From assembly GCF_025359345.1 (NCBI RefSeq), contig NZ_JANYGQ010000017.1:124001-188000 (forward strand): a DNA stretch of 64,000 nucleotides, written 5' to 3'. This stretch comes from Mucilaginibacter sp. (GTDB lineage: Bacteria > Bacteroidota > Bacteroidia > Sphingobacteriales > Sphingobacteriaceae). This document shows positions 32,344 to 40,275 of the stretch, piece after piece. The notes under the pieces were generated by a model. The model was given only the letters and a program-made list of their open reading frames with translations. It searched no databases and was not told the DNA's origin. The translations under genes and the position numbers were made by a program. Position 1 is the stretch's first letter. Each line of letters begins with the position of its first letter.

Positions 32344-33153
32344 CTATTTCCCTTTCGCCAACACCACTTTCTTACCCACTTTCCCAAAGTCGTGCTTTAT
32401 ATTATAATCCAGCGTGGTTGCGCTCCAGTAGCCGCAGCCCAGCAGGCGGCGGATAGTCATGATGGGGTCGTTATTATCCCGGGGCGAGGTGAGTTGGAAG
32501 GCAGCTTTGAAGCCCCGCTTGTGCAGCTCGGGCAAACCGGCGGCGTTCCATTCGCCAAAGGGGAAGGCAAAATATTTGATTTCTTTACCGGTAATTTTTT
32601 CCAGCCTTTTAGTGGGCTTATCAATTTGGGTGTACCAGTCGTTGCCCTTGTAATGCCTAAAATTGGTATGGTCCTGCGTGTGGCAGGCGATGACGTTCCC
32701 CTCGTCCGATAGTTGTTTTATCTTTTTGGCGTCCATGTAGTGTTTGTTTTTTTCTATATCCGTAGTGGTTATAAAATAAACGCCTTTAAAGCCATGTTTC
32801 ATTAGCTCGGGCCGGGCCACATCCCATTGGTCGCCGTCGGTATCGTCGAAGGAGAGCATGATGGGTTTGGCGGGCAGGGGGGCGCCGGTGCTGAGGTAGT
32901 TGTACAGTTCGTCGGGCAAAATGGGGTGGTAGCCGCTATCGGCCAGCATTTTCATATGGGCCCTGAACGTTGCCGGGGGAATGATGTAATCCTTATCAAC
33001 CTGCTTGTCGCTTGCGCGCCAGTTGCGTATCTGGTGATAGCATAATATGGGCACCTGTTTGCGCGCCAGGATAGCCGCGCTGTTTGCAGGCTGTGCCATT
33101 GAAATTAAACTGAAAAAACAAAATGAAGCGAGGGCGATGAGGGGTTTTAACAC
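32344..33153 (-). CDS. Secreted polysaccharide deacetylase (NodB domain)
   Basis: A 269-residue protein with a signal peptide (ALASFCFFSLISMA). NodB motifs are present: VPILCYHQI, the metal-site and base motif in IMLSFDDTDGDQWDVARPELM, then HTQDHTNFRH (His ligands) and YFAFPFGEWNAAGLPEL. Such enzymes remove acetyl groups from GlcNAc-containing glycans (peptidoglycan, chitin or exopolysaccharide) in the periplasm or outside; the substrate is unknown. The motif has SFDDTDGD where many relatives have TFDDG. The gene lies between two MITE-like elements, which may mean the segment is mobile. Confidence 0.85.
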   Translation of the reverse strand: MLKPLIALASFCFFSLISMAQPANSAAILARKQVPILCYHQIRNWRASDKQVDKDYIIPPATFRAHMKMLADSGYHPILPDELYNYLSTGAPLPAKPIMLSFDDTDGDQWDVARPELMKHGFKGVYFITTTDIEKNKHYMDAKKIKQLSDEGNVIACHTQDHTNFRHYKGNDWYTQIDKPTKRLEKITGKEIKYFAFPFGEWNAAGLPELHKRGFKAAFQLTSPRDNNDPIMTIRRLLGCGYWSATTLDYNIKHDFGKVGKKVVLAKGK

Positions 33154-33292
33154 TTGGAAAGGGTGATTTTATAAGAGTAAAAATAGGGTATTTTTTGAGA
33201 TGTAAAAGGGGATTGTTTAAAGGAAATGAAAAATAAAAAGGGCTGCAAACGCAGTTGATTTTGATTAAACACTAATCGTCACGTCATTGCGA

Positions 33293-33360
33293 GGAACGAA
33301 GCAACCTCTACTTAGGACAATCAATGATACTTTATGCTGGTGGAATCCTTACAGCCGCAT
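33293..33360 (+). repeat. Dispersed repeat CATTGCGAGGAACGAAGCAA, copy 2
   Basis: GTCATTGCGAGGAACGAAGC, AACCTCTAC, GGACAATCAATGA and CCTTACAGCCGCAT occur in the same order as at 24947. Confidence 0.85.
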
Positions 33361-33387
33361 ACCAGACAAGCGCTATGCACGCCTGGT

Positions 33388-34160
33388 TGCTTCGAAGTTT
33401 TATTTCTTCTTAGAACTTAATGTTCTCCCCGCTCAATTGCCGCGGGGGCTAGTCCTTTTTGTCTTGATACAAAAAGGACCAAAAAAATCAAGACAGAAAA
33501 AAGCTTCCCCGCTGCAGGCCAGACTCTCTGGCCCGCTTTTCTGTCGGGCCTTTACCCGCCTTAGACACATTGTTATCGTTTCCCTCTTATGTTTAGCAAA
33601 GGCCGGGAGTTGTTTCGAAGCTTATCTGCTCACGAGACACAAAAAATATTCCCTCGTGGTCATTGCGAGGAACGAAGCAACCTCTACGCATGCAAATCAA
33701 TGAAGCAAAAACTCTGTGGTGACCTGTCAGCCGCATTTAAGTCTCCACAAAATCTTGGTTCATGAATGTCCTATGTAGAGGTTGCTTTGTTCCTTATAAT
33801 GCGTAATCGTAAATTGCTCATTACCAATGGCAAATCTCACCAGTTTACACATGCTTTTGTGGGTTTCCCGTCAGCAGATAAGCTTCGGGCAAAAGCCGAA
33901 AAAACTGCCGGCCTGTGCGTCGGGCAGGGCATAGGAAATTTTTGCATGCAGGGTCTGCGCGGGATGGGGTAGTCCGGCAAAAAGATTCCAGCCCGCAGTT
34001 TTTTCGGCTTTGTGCGTGAAAGGCCCAGTGCGGCAAGGAAGCATTTCTGGTGACTTGATTTTTTGGTTACTTTTGTATCAAGACAAAAGTAACAGCCTCC
34101 GCGGCAATTGAGCGGGGTAAGTTTAAGTTCTAAAAAGGAATAAAACTTCGAAGCTTCCCG
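33388..34160. mobile_element. MITE-like element with long terminal inverted repeats, copy 2 (interrupted)
   Basis: The left end (GCTTCGAAGTTTTATT, CCCCGCTCAATTGCCGCGGG, TGTCTTGATACAAAAAGGAC) pairs with the right end at about 34050-34160 (GTCACC-side GACTTGATTTTTTGGTTACT, CCTCCGCGGCAATTGAGCGG, AATAAAACTTCGAAGC). The GCCGAAAA/CAGTTTTTTCGGC module lies inside in the opposite order to copy 1. A CATTGCGAGG repeat sits within it, so it looks like an element entered by another. Confidence 0.65.
33658..33735 (+). repeat. Dispersed repeat CATTGCGAGGAACGAAGCAA, copy 3
   Basis: GGTCATTGCGAGGAACGAAG, CAACCTCTACGCAT, AAATCAATGAAG and GTCAGCCGCAT follow the order of the other copies, inside the second MITE-like element. 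Confidence 0.8.
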
Positions 34161-34322
34161 CACGTCATCACATATCTTTTTCAAGATTTACCCTGATGGA
34201 TACTCGCAATTACGCATTTTTAAGTCGCTGATTATCAATGAGAATTTTATCATTTTACGGATACTTTTATGGGGTGCCTGTCAGCAAATAAGCTTCGGGC
34301 GACAAAAATATTTTACGCCCCC

Positions 34323-34796
34323 TTACAACTCCTTCTCCATATACATCGTCCCCGGCAGGGGGTTGAAGCGATACGGTTCAATTTCGTAGAACCCGGATGC
34401 GGCGTAAAGCTGCTGGGCTTTGGTCATGCTGGCCAGGGTGTCGAGTCGCAGTTTTTTATAGCCCAGCTGTTTGGCAATTTCGCACGAGCGCTGCAGCAGG
34501 GCCGCGCCAATTTGGTAGCCCCGGTACTGGTTTTTAACATACATGCGTTTAAGTTCGGCCGTTTCATCATCCAGCTTGCGGATGCCGCTGCAGCCAACAA
34601 AGGCATCGCCGTCCATGGCCAGCAACAGCGCCCCGGCAGGCTTATTGTATTGAGTGTCGATAGTCTCCAGCTCGATTTCAAAATTCTGAAACGACAGGTC
34701 GACATTTAACGAGATCACATATTCGCGGAACAGTTGTTTACCATTTTCAAACTCTTCGGCGGTAGTCGCTATTCGGTAAGTTATTTGTTTTTCCAT
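34323..34796 (-). CDS. GNAT-family N-acetyltransferase
   Basis: 157 residues with the GNAT fold: ALLLAMDGDAFVGCSGIRKL (strands 2-4), ELKRMYVKNQYRGYQIGAALL with the acetyl-CoA loop (Q/R-x-x-G-x-G/A shown here as YRGYQIGAAL), then YKKLRLDTLASMTKAQQLYAASGF. It should transfer acetyl from acetyl-CoA to an amine; the acceptor is unknown. A single gene next to the repeat cluster. Confidence 0.87.
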   Translation of the reverse strand: MEKQITYRIATTAEEFENGKQLFREYVISLNVDLSFQNFEIELETIDTQYNKPAGALLLAMDGDAFVGCSGIRKLDDETAELKRMYVKNQYRGYQIGAALLQRSCEIAKQLGYKKLRLDTLASMTKAQQLYAASGFYEIEPYRFNPLPGTMYMEKEL

Positions 34797-34985
34797 TGTT
34801 TATGGTTAGCAGTGCAAATTTAAGGGTATAGTCGCGGGGTGCAAAATGGTTTGGCAATTGTTTCAACTTGTTCGCCTTTGTTGCGGCAACGGTGTTACGT
34901 CCCCAACATTCAGTTAACTTTAAATTTATTTTATGTTGTTTTTGTGGCCGCCATCAGCTACCTTGTTGTGGTAATCCCTAAAATT

Positions 34986-35504
34986 ATGAAGCCGTTATTT
35001 TTAGTTGCCTTTATATTGGTTTTCGCCAGTTGTGCCATGATGCAGTCTATCGTTAAATCAACCTTCCCCTATACCACTACGGTTACTATACCGCAAACGG
35101 ATAAGCCCGGGGAAGAACACTCGGCAACGGCCATGGCAACCAGTTTCGACCAGGATTTTCGTAAAGACGGTAACAACGGCGCTAAAGTGAGTGAGGTGCG
35201 CATGGTATCGGCCAAGCTTGAGTCAAGGGATCCTTCAGATTTCAACATCGGCAACCTTACGATGGTAAAGGTCTATATGGCTAAAGCCGATGGCACAGAC
35301 GAGGTTTTGGTAGCATCGCGTACCGATATTACCGCCGGCGTGGGCAACACCATGGTGCTCGATATTGATAACTCTTCCTTTTTAGATCAGCATGTGCGAC
35401 AAGCACAGGTGAAAATCAGGATGGTTTACAAACTGCGCAATGCCATCCATGTTAGTCCCAGTTTGCACGTTATACTGGGATTGAGCGCATATCCTAATAG
35501 GTGA
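34986..35504 (+). CDS. Small lipoprotein, function unknown
   Basis: I choose ATG 34986 (MKPLFLVAFILVFASCAMMQ), 172 residues, because it creates a lipoprotein signal with the lipidated Cys at about 16. The frame is open upstream to 34839 but without coding character. The mature part is beta-rich (TVTIPQTDKPGEEHSATAMA, then VKVYMAKADGTDEVLVASRT). I recognise no family. It is followed by an AGTCC-word repeat. Confidence 0.7.
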   Translation: MKPLFLVAFILVFASCAMMQSIVKSTFPYTTTVTIPQTDKPGEEHSATAMATSFDQDFRKDGNNGAKVSEVRMVSAKLESRDPSDFNIGNLTMVKVYMAKADGTDEVLVASRTDITAGVGNTMVLDIDNSSFLDQHVRQAQVKIRMVYKLRNAIHVSPSLHVILGLSAYPNR

Positions 35505-35507
35505 GGA

Positions 35508-35606
35508 GAGTCTTAAGTCGATAGTCCGGAGTCTTAAGTCAAAAACTATCCCGCTAACCTCCATGCAAAGTGCGGCGTCTTCCGGACTTTCGGACTTCCC
35601 GACTAA
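35508..35606. repeat. AGTCC/AGTC-word intergenic repeat between convergent genes
   Basis: GTCTTAAGTCGATAGTCCGG and GTCTTAAGTC on the left, TTCCGGACTTTCGGACTTCC and CGACTAAT on the right. The halves pair imperfectly. It shares words with the repeats at 12341, 37722 and 45123. Confidence 0.65.
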
Positions 35607-36569
35607 TCAATTCGTTAAGGCAAAATTTACAGGCACACGGTACCGTACCCTTACAGGCCGCGCAAAAACCGTGGCAGGAATCCATTTGGGCGATTTTTTA
35701 ATTACCCGCACGGCCTCCTTATCAAGCCCGTCGCTTACATGTTTGTTTACCTTAATATCTGATATTTTTCCGTCTTTTTCAACCACAAACTCCACTATCA
35801 CTACACCCTGTATGTCGTTGCCGCGTTCGTAATCGGGATATTGTATATTGTTGCCTAAATAAGCGCTGAAAGCAGAAATTCCCCCGTTAAATTGTGGTTG
35901 TACCGAGCGCGTTTTGGCGTAGGTGGTGCTTTGTCCGTCGGCAAACTTGGCAGTGCCGCTCACCAGTTCGCCATTGGCGTAAGTTTCGGTAAAGGTGGTT
36001 TTCTCGTTTTCAAAATTCCCTTTCCATACTCCTTCTCTTTTTTCATTTTTAATACTGCCTTCCTCGGCAATATATTTAAAGGCGTTGTCGTAAAGCTTGC
36101 AATAGCCACTTCCATTTTCCGCCAGTGCGGTGCCTAATGAGTCGTAATTCGCTTTTATCGAAAAATTGTCCACAATTGGGCTATAAGCAGCGTTATCCGG
36201 ATACTCTTTTACCAGGTAGACTTTGCCATTTGGGTAAAAAAGAAATTCAGTGCCGTTAGGATTCCCATTCTTATAATTTGATATGCTGTTTTTGTTGCCG
36301 TTTTGATAAAAGGTTATGCACTGCCCTTCGTACCGTGGGGGATCTATTTTTGTTGATTTGCCTACCAGCTTCGGTTTATTGTTCAAATAAAATTCAAACA
36401 CATTATACAATACCGAAGCCGAGTCGGGCTCGCGCACAATGCGCAGATAGTCGGCGCTGTCGCGTGCGTCAACGTAGCGGCCGTTATTTTTTAAAAAATA
36501 AACGTTTTGGCGCTGCGCAAAGCAAATGGCCGAAAGAAATAGCGCAATAAGGGTGAATAAAGGTTTCAT
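35607..36569 (-). CDS. Exported protein with MORN-like repeats and a TonB C-terminal domain
   Basis: 320 residues, signal peptide ending near CFA-Q. The middle (about 75-210) has MORN/toxin-immunity-like repeats (ITFYQNGNKNSISNYKNGNP, FLFYPNGKVYLVKEY, REGVWKGNFENEKTTFTETY). The end (about 225-320) is a TonB C-terminal domain: FSAYLGNNIQYPDYERGNDI, GVVIVEFVVEKDGKISDIKV, KWIPATVFARPVRVRYRVPV. There is no N-terminal anchor helix of TonB type, so this is one of the periplasmic TonB-domain proteins common in Bacteroidota; the partner receptor is unknown. Confidence 0.82.
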   Translation of the reverse strand: MKPLFTLIALFLSAICFAQRQNVYFLKNNGRYVDARDSADYLRIVREPDSASVLYNVFEFYLNNKPKLVGKSTKIDPPRYEGQCITFYQNGNKNSISNYKNGNPNGTEFLFYPNGKVYLVKEYPDNAAYSPIVDNFSIKANYDSLGTALAENGSGYCKLYDNAFKYIAEEGSIKNEKREGVWKGNFENEKTTFTETYANGELVSGTAKFADGQSTTYAKTRSVQPQFNGGISAFSAYLGNNIQYPDYERGNDIQGVVIVEFVVEKDGKISDIKVNKHVSDGLDKEAVRVIKKSPKWIPATVFARPVRVRYRVPVNFALTN

Positions 36570-36597
36570 TATTAAAGCGGGGGTATTAGCCGCTAAT

Positions 36598-36948
36598 TTA
36601 CTTCAAAAGCTTATTATCGTTATCAGGGAATACCAAAACAGGTTCGTATTTCCGGGCCTCCTCAACTTCCATATAGGCGTAGCTCATAATAATAACAATA
36701 TCGCCAACCTGTGCAAGGCGGGCGGTTGCGCCGTTAAGGCAAATGGTGCCGGTACCGCGTTCGCCACGGATGGTATAAGTTTCAAAGCGGGCGCCGTTGT
36801 TATTGTTTACAATCTGCACCTTCTCATTGGGTATAATATTAGCCGCATCCAGCAAATCCTCATCAATGGTAATGCTGCCAACATAATTCAGTTCGGCCTG
36901 CGTTACCCTTACCCGGTGAAGCTTGGATTTTAATACTTCAATTATCAT
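36598..36948 (-). CDS. panD: Aspartate 1-decarboxylase
   Basis: 116 residues from ATG 36948 ([20 protein letters not shown]), matching normal PanD length; the frame continues upstream to 37005, but that part is a repeat-like stretch. The proenzyme cleavage site is G24-S25 in NYVGSITID, which makes the pyruvoyl group. Other conserved blocks are [38 protein letters not shown] and [13 protein letters not shown]. It makes beta-alanine for pantothenate and coenzyme A. Confidence 0.95.
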   Translation of the reverse strand: MIIEVLKSKLHRVRVTQAELNYVGSITIDEDLLDAANIIPNEKVQIVNNNNGARFETYTIRGERGTGTICLNGATARLAQVGDIVIIMSYAYMEVEEARKYEPVLVFPDNDNKLLK

Positions 36949-37060
36949 GGGTGCAAAGGTAGGAAATAATTTAGTGAGTGGTAAGTGGTGAATTGTGAGT
37001 GGCATGTAAAATGATTTGCGTCACTATTTACCACTCCCGGCTCACTACCCACCAAAAAAA

Positions 37061-37093
37061 TTTGGATATTAAAACTTAAATCTCTTATCTTCG
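37061..37093 (+). promoter_or_regulatory. greA promoter
   Basis: TTTG (37061-37064), 21 bases, then TATCTTCG (37086-37093), a variant of TAnnTTTG. It would start a transcript near 37098 with a leader of about 150 bases before greA. Confidence 0.5.
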
Positions 37094-37106
37094 TTTCTAC
37101 ACAAAG

Positions 37107-37151
37107 CAAGACTATGTAGGCCGCGGGCCCGTATAGTCTTGTTTGTTTTTT
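37107..37151 (+). terminator. Intrinsic terminator inside the greA leader
   Basis: CAAGACTAT (37107-37115) and ATAGTCTTG (37133-37141) with an inner GGCC/GGCC stem, followed at once by TTTGTTTTTT. It lies between the promoter and greA, with no gene before it on this strand. Confidence 0.8.
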
Positions 37152-37162
37152 AAAAGAAAGCC

Positions 37163-37201
37163 ATCGCGTCCTTCTTAAAACAAGGGAGGGCGGTTTTTTT
37201 T
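37163..37201 (+). terminator. Second terminator-like hairpin in the greA leader
   Basis: A weaker stem (CC..CGC..CCTT with AAGG..GGGCGG) ends in eight T residues at about 37194-37201. Confidence 0.5.
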
Positions 37202-37245
37202 GGCAACCGGTTAAACAAAAATTATTAAAAATTAATTTGTGCGTT

Positions 37246-37719
37246 ATGGCAGAGGTAGCATATTATACCAAAGAAGGTTTAGAAAATTTAAAGAAAGAAT
37301 TACACGAGCTTAAAACCTCGGGGCGTACCAACATCAGCAAAGCCATTGCTGAGGCGCGTGATAAAGGCGACTTATCAGAAAATGCGGAATACGACGCCGC
37401 AAAAGAAGCACAGGGCCTGCACGAGGCCAAGATCTCGAAGATGGGCGAAATGCTGGCCAATGCCCGCCTGCTTGATGAATCGAAAATTGATACATCGAAG
37501 GTGCTGGCATTATCGATAGTTAAAATTAAAAACGTTAAAAATGGCGCCGTAATGAGCTACCAGCTGGTATCAGAAAACGAAGCCGACCTTAAATCGGGCA
37601 AAATATCGGTAGCATCGCCCATCGCCAAAGGCCTTTTGGGCAAAAAAGTTGGCGAAACCACCGAAATTACCGTTCCGGCCGGTAAAATGGAATTTGAAAT
37701 AATGGAAATAAGCCGATAA
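37246..37719 (+). CDS. greA: Transcription elongation factor GreA
   Basis: 157 residues from ATG 37246 (MAEVAYYTKEGLENLKKELH). The N-terminal coiled coil carries the catalytic acidic tip and basic patch: RGD-type segment ARDKGDLSENAEYDAAKEAQ with D and E at the tip. The C-terminal FKBP-like domain ends TTEITVPAGKMEFEIMEISR. GreA rescues backtracked RNA polymerase by stimulating transcript cleavage. The leader before it carries one strong and one weak terminator-like hairpin, which suggests control by early termination. The HIT gene follows after a repeat. Confidence 0.95.
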   Translation: MAEVAYYTKEGLENLKKELHELKTSGRTNISKAIAEARDKGDLSENAEYDAAKEAQGLHEAKISKMGEMLANARLLDESKIDTSKVLALSIVKIKNVKNGAVMSYQLVSENEADLKSGKISVASPIAKGLLGKKVGETTEITVPAGKMEFEIMEISR

Positions 37720-37721
37720 GG

Positions 37722-37790
37722 TTTAGTCCGAAAAGTCGGGAAAGTCCGGAAGTCCGAAAGACGCTGCGGGGCTTTCCCAACTTTTCAACC
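37722..37790. repeat. AGTCCGAAAGTC-word intergenic repeat
   Basis: TTTAGTCCGAAAAGTCGGGA, AAGTCCGGAAGTCCGAAAGA and a partial reverse (GGGGCTTTCCCAACTTTTC) follow the greA stop. It shares words with 35508-35606 and 44930-45160. Confidence 0.65.
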
Positions 37791-37828
37791 TTACAACATT
37801 TCAACTTTACAACGAAAACACTCACCCC

Positions 37829-38227
37829 ATGACCATCTTCTCAAAAATAGTATCAGGCGAAATACCGGCGTATAAAGTAGCCGAGACCATTGATTTTTTG
37901 GCATTCCTGGATATTAACCCGCTGGCCGAAGGGCATGTGCTGGTGATACCCAAAGAAGAGGTTGATTACCTGTTCGATATGGATGACGCCGTGTATACCG
38001 AACTGCAGATATTTGCCAAAATAGTTGCCACTGGTCTAAAAAAGGCTATCCCCTGTAAAAAAGTTGGCGTAGCTGTTATCGGCCTCGAAGTGCCGCACGC
38101 CCACATCCACCTCATCCCCATGAACCGGGTCGACGATATGAACTTCTCACGACCAAAGTTAACCTTCACTCCCGAGCAACTGGAAGCTACTTCGCATAAA
38201 ATACGGGAAGCGCTGAAAGGGGAATGA
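37829..38227 (+). CDS. HIT family (Hint-type) nucleotide hydrolase
   Basis: 132 residues of the compact Hint branch: MTIFSKIVSGEIPAYKVAET, FLDINPLAEGHVLVIPKEEV and the triad VPHAHIHLIP (H-x-H-x-H). These dimeric enzymes hydrolyse nucleoside phosphoramidates such as AMP-linked amines. The complete triad contrasts with the diverged HIT protein at 29808-30413. It lies downstream of greA on the same strand, about 110 bp away with a repeat between. Confidence 0.93.
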   Translation: MTIFSKIVSGEIPAYKVAETIDFLAFLDINPLAEGHVLVIPKEEVDYLFDMDDAVYTELQIFAKIVATGLKKAIPCKKVGVAVIGLEVPHAHIHLIPMNRVDDMNFSRPKLTFTPEQLEATSHKIREALKGE

Positions 38228-38586
38228 TTTGAAAATTTGATGAGGTGTTGATTTGAAGATGTATGGAATTTTCTGAACCTTGATTTACGTGATTAAAGGA
38301 GGCTCATGATAATTTGCAGGCGGCATCCTCTAATCCCAAAATCTGCTTAACCCGGTTCAGACATTATGGCATTGCCTGCGGCCCGCGCTATCCGCTCATA
38401 CTGCACAGGCCTTAGTCTTCAGGCCGGTATCCACTACTATCGCTAATGCAAGAAACGTTGCAAAAAATCTCTTGAGGCTGTGTCCCCACAGCCTATCGTT
38501 AAAGGATGAATAAAACGATTTTCTTCTATTATAGCGCGCCAACGGCCCTTAAACCCGAACAATCGCATTTTAAGGTCTCACATTAT
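38228..38586. other. Gene-free region with three repeat types
   Basis: TTGAAAATTTGATG..TTGATTTGAAGATG words (38228-38262), an inverted TGAACCTTGATTTACGTGAT repeat (38270-38365) related to that at 54539, and family R copy 3 (38378-38450). The last 100 bases before trpC hold nothing I recognise. Confidence 0.6.
38378..38450 (+). repeat. Dispersed repeat family R, copy 3
   Basis: CGGCCCGCGCTATCCGCTCA, TACTGCACAGGCCTTAG, AGGCCGGTATCC and TATCGCTAATG follow the order of the copies at 25838 and 30660. Confidence 0.75.
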
Positions 38587-39369
38587 CTAAAGCTCCTTCA
38601 CAAACTCCGCCATGGCAGCGCCGGGGTCTTCCTGTTTCATAAAATTCTCGCCGATTAAAAAGCCATTAAAGCCTGCCAGCTTCAATTCCTTAATGGTTTG
38701 AGGGTTGCTGATAGCGCTTTCGGATACTTTTAAAAATTCCGCAGGGATATGGGGCGCTAAATCGTATGAGGTTTGTACCGATACTGTAAAGTCGGCAAGG
38801 TTTCGGTTATTTACGCCAATTGCATCGAGGTTTGGGTTAATGCTTCTTTCGAGCTCCTCCAAATTATGCACCTCCAACAACACATTTAAACCAAGACTTT
38901 TTGCCAGCGATGCTAAGGTTTCTATTTCGGCGGGGGTAAGTATTGCCGCAATCAGCAAAATTATATCGGCCCCTAATGATTTTGCTTCGATGATTTGATA
39001 TTCATCTATCATAAAATCTTTCCGTAAAATCGGGATAGTATTGGCCGCACGGGCAGCAACCAGGTCGGCTTTTTTGCCCATAAAAAAATTGCGGTCGGTT
39101 AAAACCGACAGTGCAGATGCACCAGCAGCGGCATAGCCGTTGGTTACATTTTTAACCGATACCTTATCGTTAATTATTCCCTTTGACGGCGACCGGCGCT
39201 TAAACTCGGCGATGATGCCGGTGCACGCCGGGTCGAGCAGAAAATCTTTAAATGAATAGCATTCCCGGTGGAAAAGGTCTGATTCTTCCAGCTGGATATA
39301 CGAAGTTCGGGCTTTGGCCCGCGCAACTTCTTTCTTTTTGTTTAGTACTATTTTATCTAAAATGTTCAT
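38587..39369 (-). CDS. trpC: Indole-3-glycerol phosphate synthase
   Basis: 260 residues from ATG 39369 (MNILDKIVLNKKKEVA); the frame extends upstream to 39408, but only the inner start fits the family. Conserved TIM-barrel motifs: GIIAEFKRRSPSKG, ALSVLTDRNFFMG, PILRKDFMIDEYQI, IGVNNRNLADFTV, KVSESAISNPQTI and GFLIGENFM. It closes the indole ring in tryptophan synthesis. It is the last gene of the operon trpE-trpG-trpC; no trpD lies between trpG and trpC, where a 180-base repeat-bearing gap is found instead. Confidence 0.95.
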   Translation of the reverse strand: MNILDKIVLNKKKEVARAKARTSYIQLEESDLFHRECYSFKDFLLDPACTGIIAEFKRRSPSKGIINDKVSVKNVTNGYAAAGASALSVLTDRNFFMGKKADLVAARAANTIPILRKDFMIDEYQIIEAKSLGADIILLIAAILTPAEIETLASLAKSLGLNVLLEVHNLEELERSINPNLDAIGVNNRNLADFTVSVQTSYDLAPHIPAEFLKVSESAISNPQTIKELKLAGFNGFLIGENFMKQEDPGAAMAEFVKEL

Positions 39370-39550
39370 AAGGCCCCAAACCCCTAAAGGGGCTTTTTTG
39401 ATTTGCAAATTTGTTAATTATTATGCTAAAAACAGTAACGTGCCAGTTCGTCAGCGAGGGCGTATGCAATACGCCCCTACCTCTATTACGTTGCCGGTCT
39501 ATCCACCAACCCTTTTTGCTCCTCCGCTATTCAGCGGAGGTTGGGGGGCC
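39370..39550. other. Gap between trpG and trpC with small hairpins
   Basis: It holds CCCCTAAAGGGGC followed by TTTTTT (plus direction), and GGGCGTATGCAATACGCCC near 39458. These are short intergenic palindromes. No remnant of trpD is visible. Confidence 0.55.
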
Positions 39551-40123
39551 TTACCTCAACCAGTTCTGCATCATTTCTTTCCCAAACTCTGTCAATATCG
39601 ATTCCGGGTGAAACTGCACGCCACGTACATCATATTCTTTGTGGGTTAATGCCATTAATGAGTTATCCGCCTCATCAATCGCCGTTACAGCTAAGCAATC
39701 AGGTAACGTGTTGCCATCAACCACCCAGGAGTGATACCTGCCAACTTTAAAAGTTTCGGGCAGGCCTGTAAATAAGCGCTCCTGCTTGTCGGTTACCTTT
39801 ATCGGCGTCGCTATGCCATGCATCGGCTGGGGCAGGTTATACAGCTTGCCGCCAAATACTTCGGCAATTGCCTGCTGCCCAAGGCATACGCCGAAAATAC
39901 TTTTTGTTGCGGCATATTTCTCAATTACCTCCAGCAATAAGCCAGCTTCACTGGGTATGCCCGGTCCCGGCGAAAGGATGATACGGTCGTATGCATCTAC
40001 ATCGCCGATATTAAATTTATCATTGCGCCATACCTCGCATTGCAGACCAATTTCGTTAACCAAATGCACCAGGTTGTAAGTGAATGAATCGTAATTGTCG
40101 ATTATTAATATTTTGTTATCCAT
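39551..40123 (-). CDS. trpG: Anthranilate synthase glutamine amidotransferase subunit
   Basis: 190 residues, class I glutaminase: nucleophile C80 in FGVCLGQQAIAEVFGG (most relatives have GHQ), and H172 and E174 in VQFHPES. It supplies ammonia from glutamine to TrpE; relatives (PabA) can also serve folate synthesis. Position directly after trpE supports the tryptophan role. Opening LIIDNYDSFTYNLVHLV is standard. Confidence 0.93.
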   Translation of the reverse strand: MDNKILIIDNYDSFTYNLVHLVNEIGLQCEVWRNDKFNIGDVDAYDRIILSPGPGIPSEAGLLLEVIEKYAATKSIFGVCLGQQAIAEVFGGKLYNLPQPMHGIATPIKVTDKQERLFTGLPETFKVGRYHSWVVDGNTLPDCLAVTAIDEADNSLMALTHKEYDVRGVQFHPESILTEFGKEMMQNWLR

Positions 40124-40275
40124 TATCTTATTTTTTGAAGCTCTCCCACCTATCCCGTTGTGTTTCGTACCTACGGCACGTTTATTCTTCCCTTTGTTTT
40201 TCTACCAATATTTGGCCCCGATGGGGCTGTCTGCTTGTTTTACTGCCAACTGCTTACTGGCAACTGCCAACTTTT

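Larger units (their letters stand above)
33154..34322. other. Gene-free repeat cluster with nested inverted elements
   Basis: About 1.2 kb. It holds two CATTGCGAGG repeats (33293-33360 and 33658-33735), a reversed fragment of one (33774-33800) and the second MITE-like element (33388-34160). A TGTCAGCAAATAAGCTTCGG motif near 34277 repeats a block found at 33868 and, in reverse, at 32055. Open frames here run through repeats and look spurious. Confidence 0.65.

Noticed and set aside
33287..33972. Frames of 68-138 residues in the 33.3-34.0 kb repeat cluster
   Set aside because: They cross the CATTGCGAGG repeat and the second element; shadows of palindromes.
31815..34160. CRISPR array suggested by the regularly repeated 71-base units
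   Set aside because: Units have no distinct spacers; they are near-identical along the whole length and carry the ends of an element; no cas genes.
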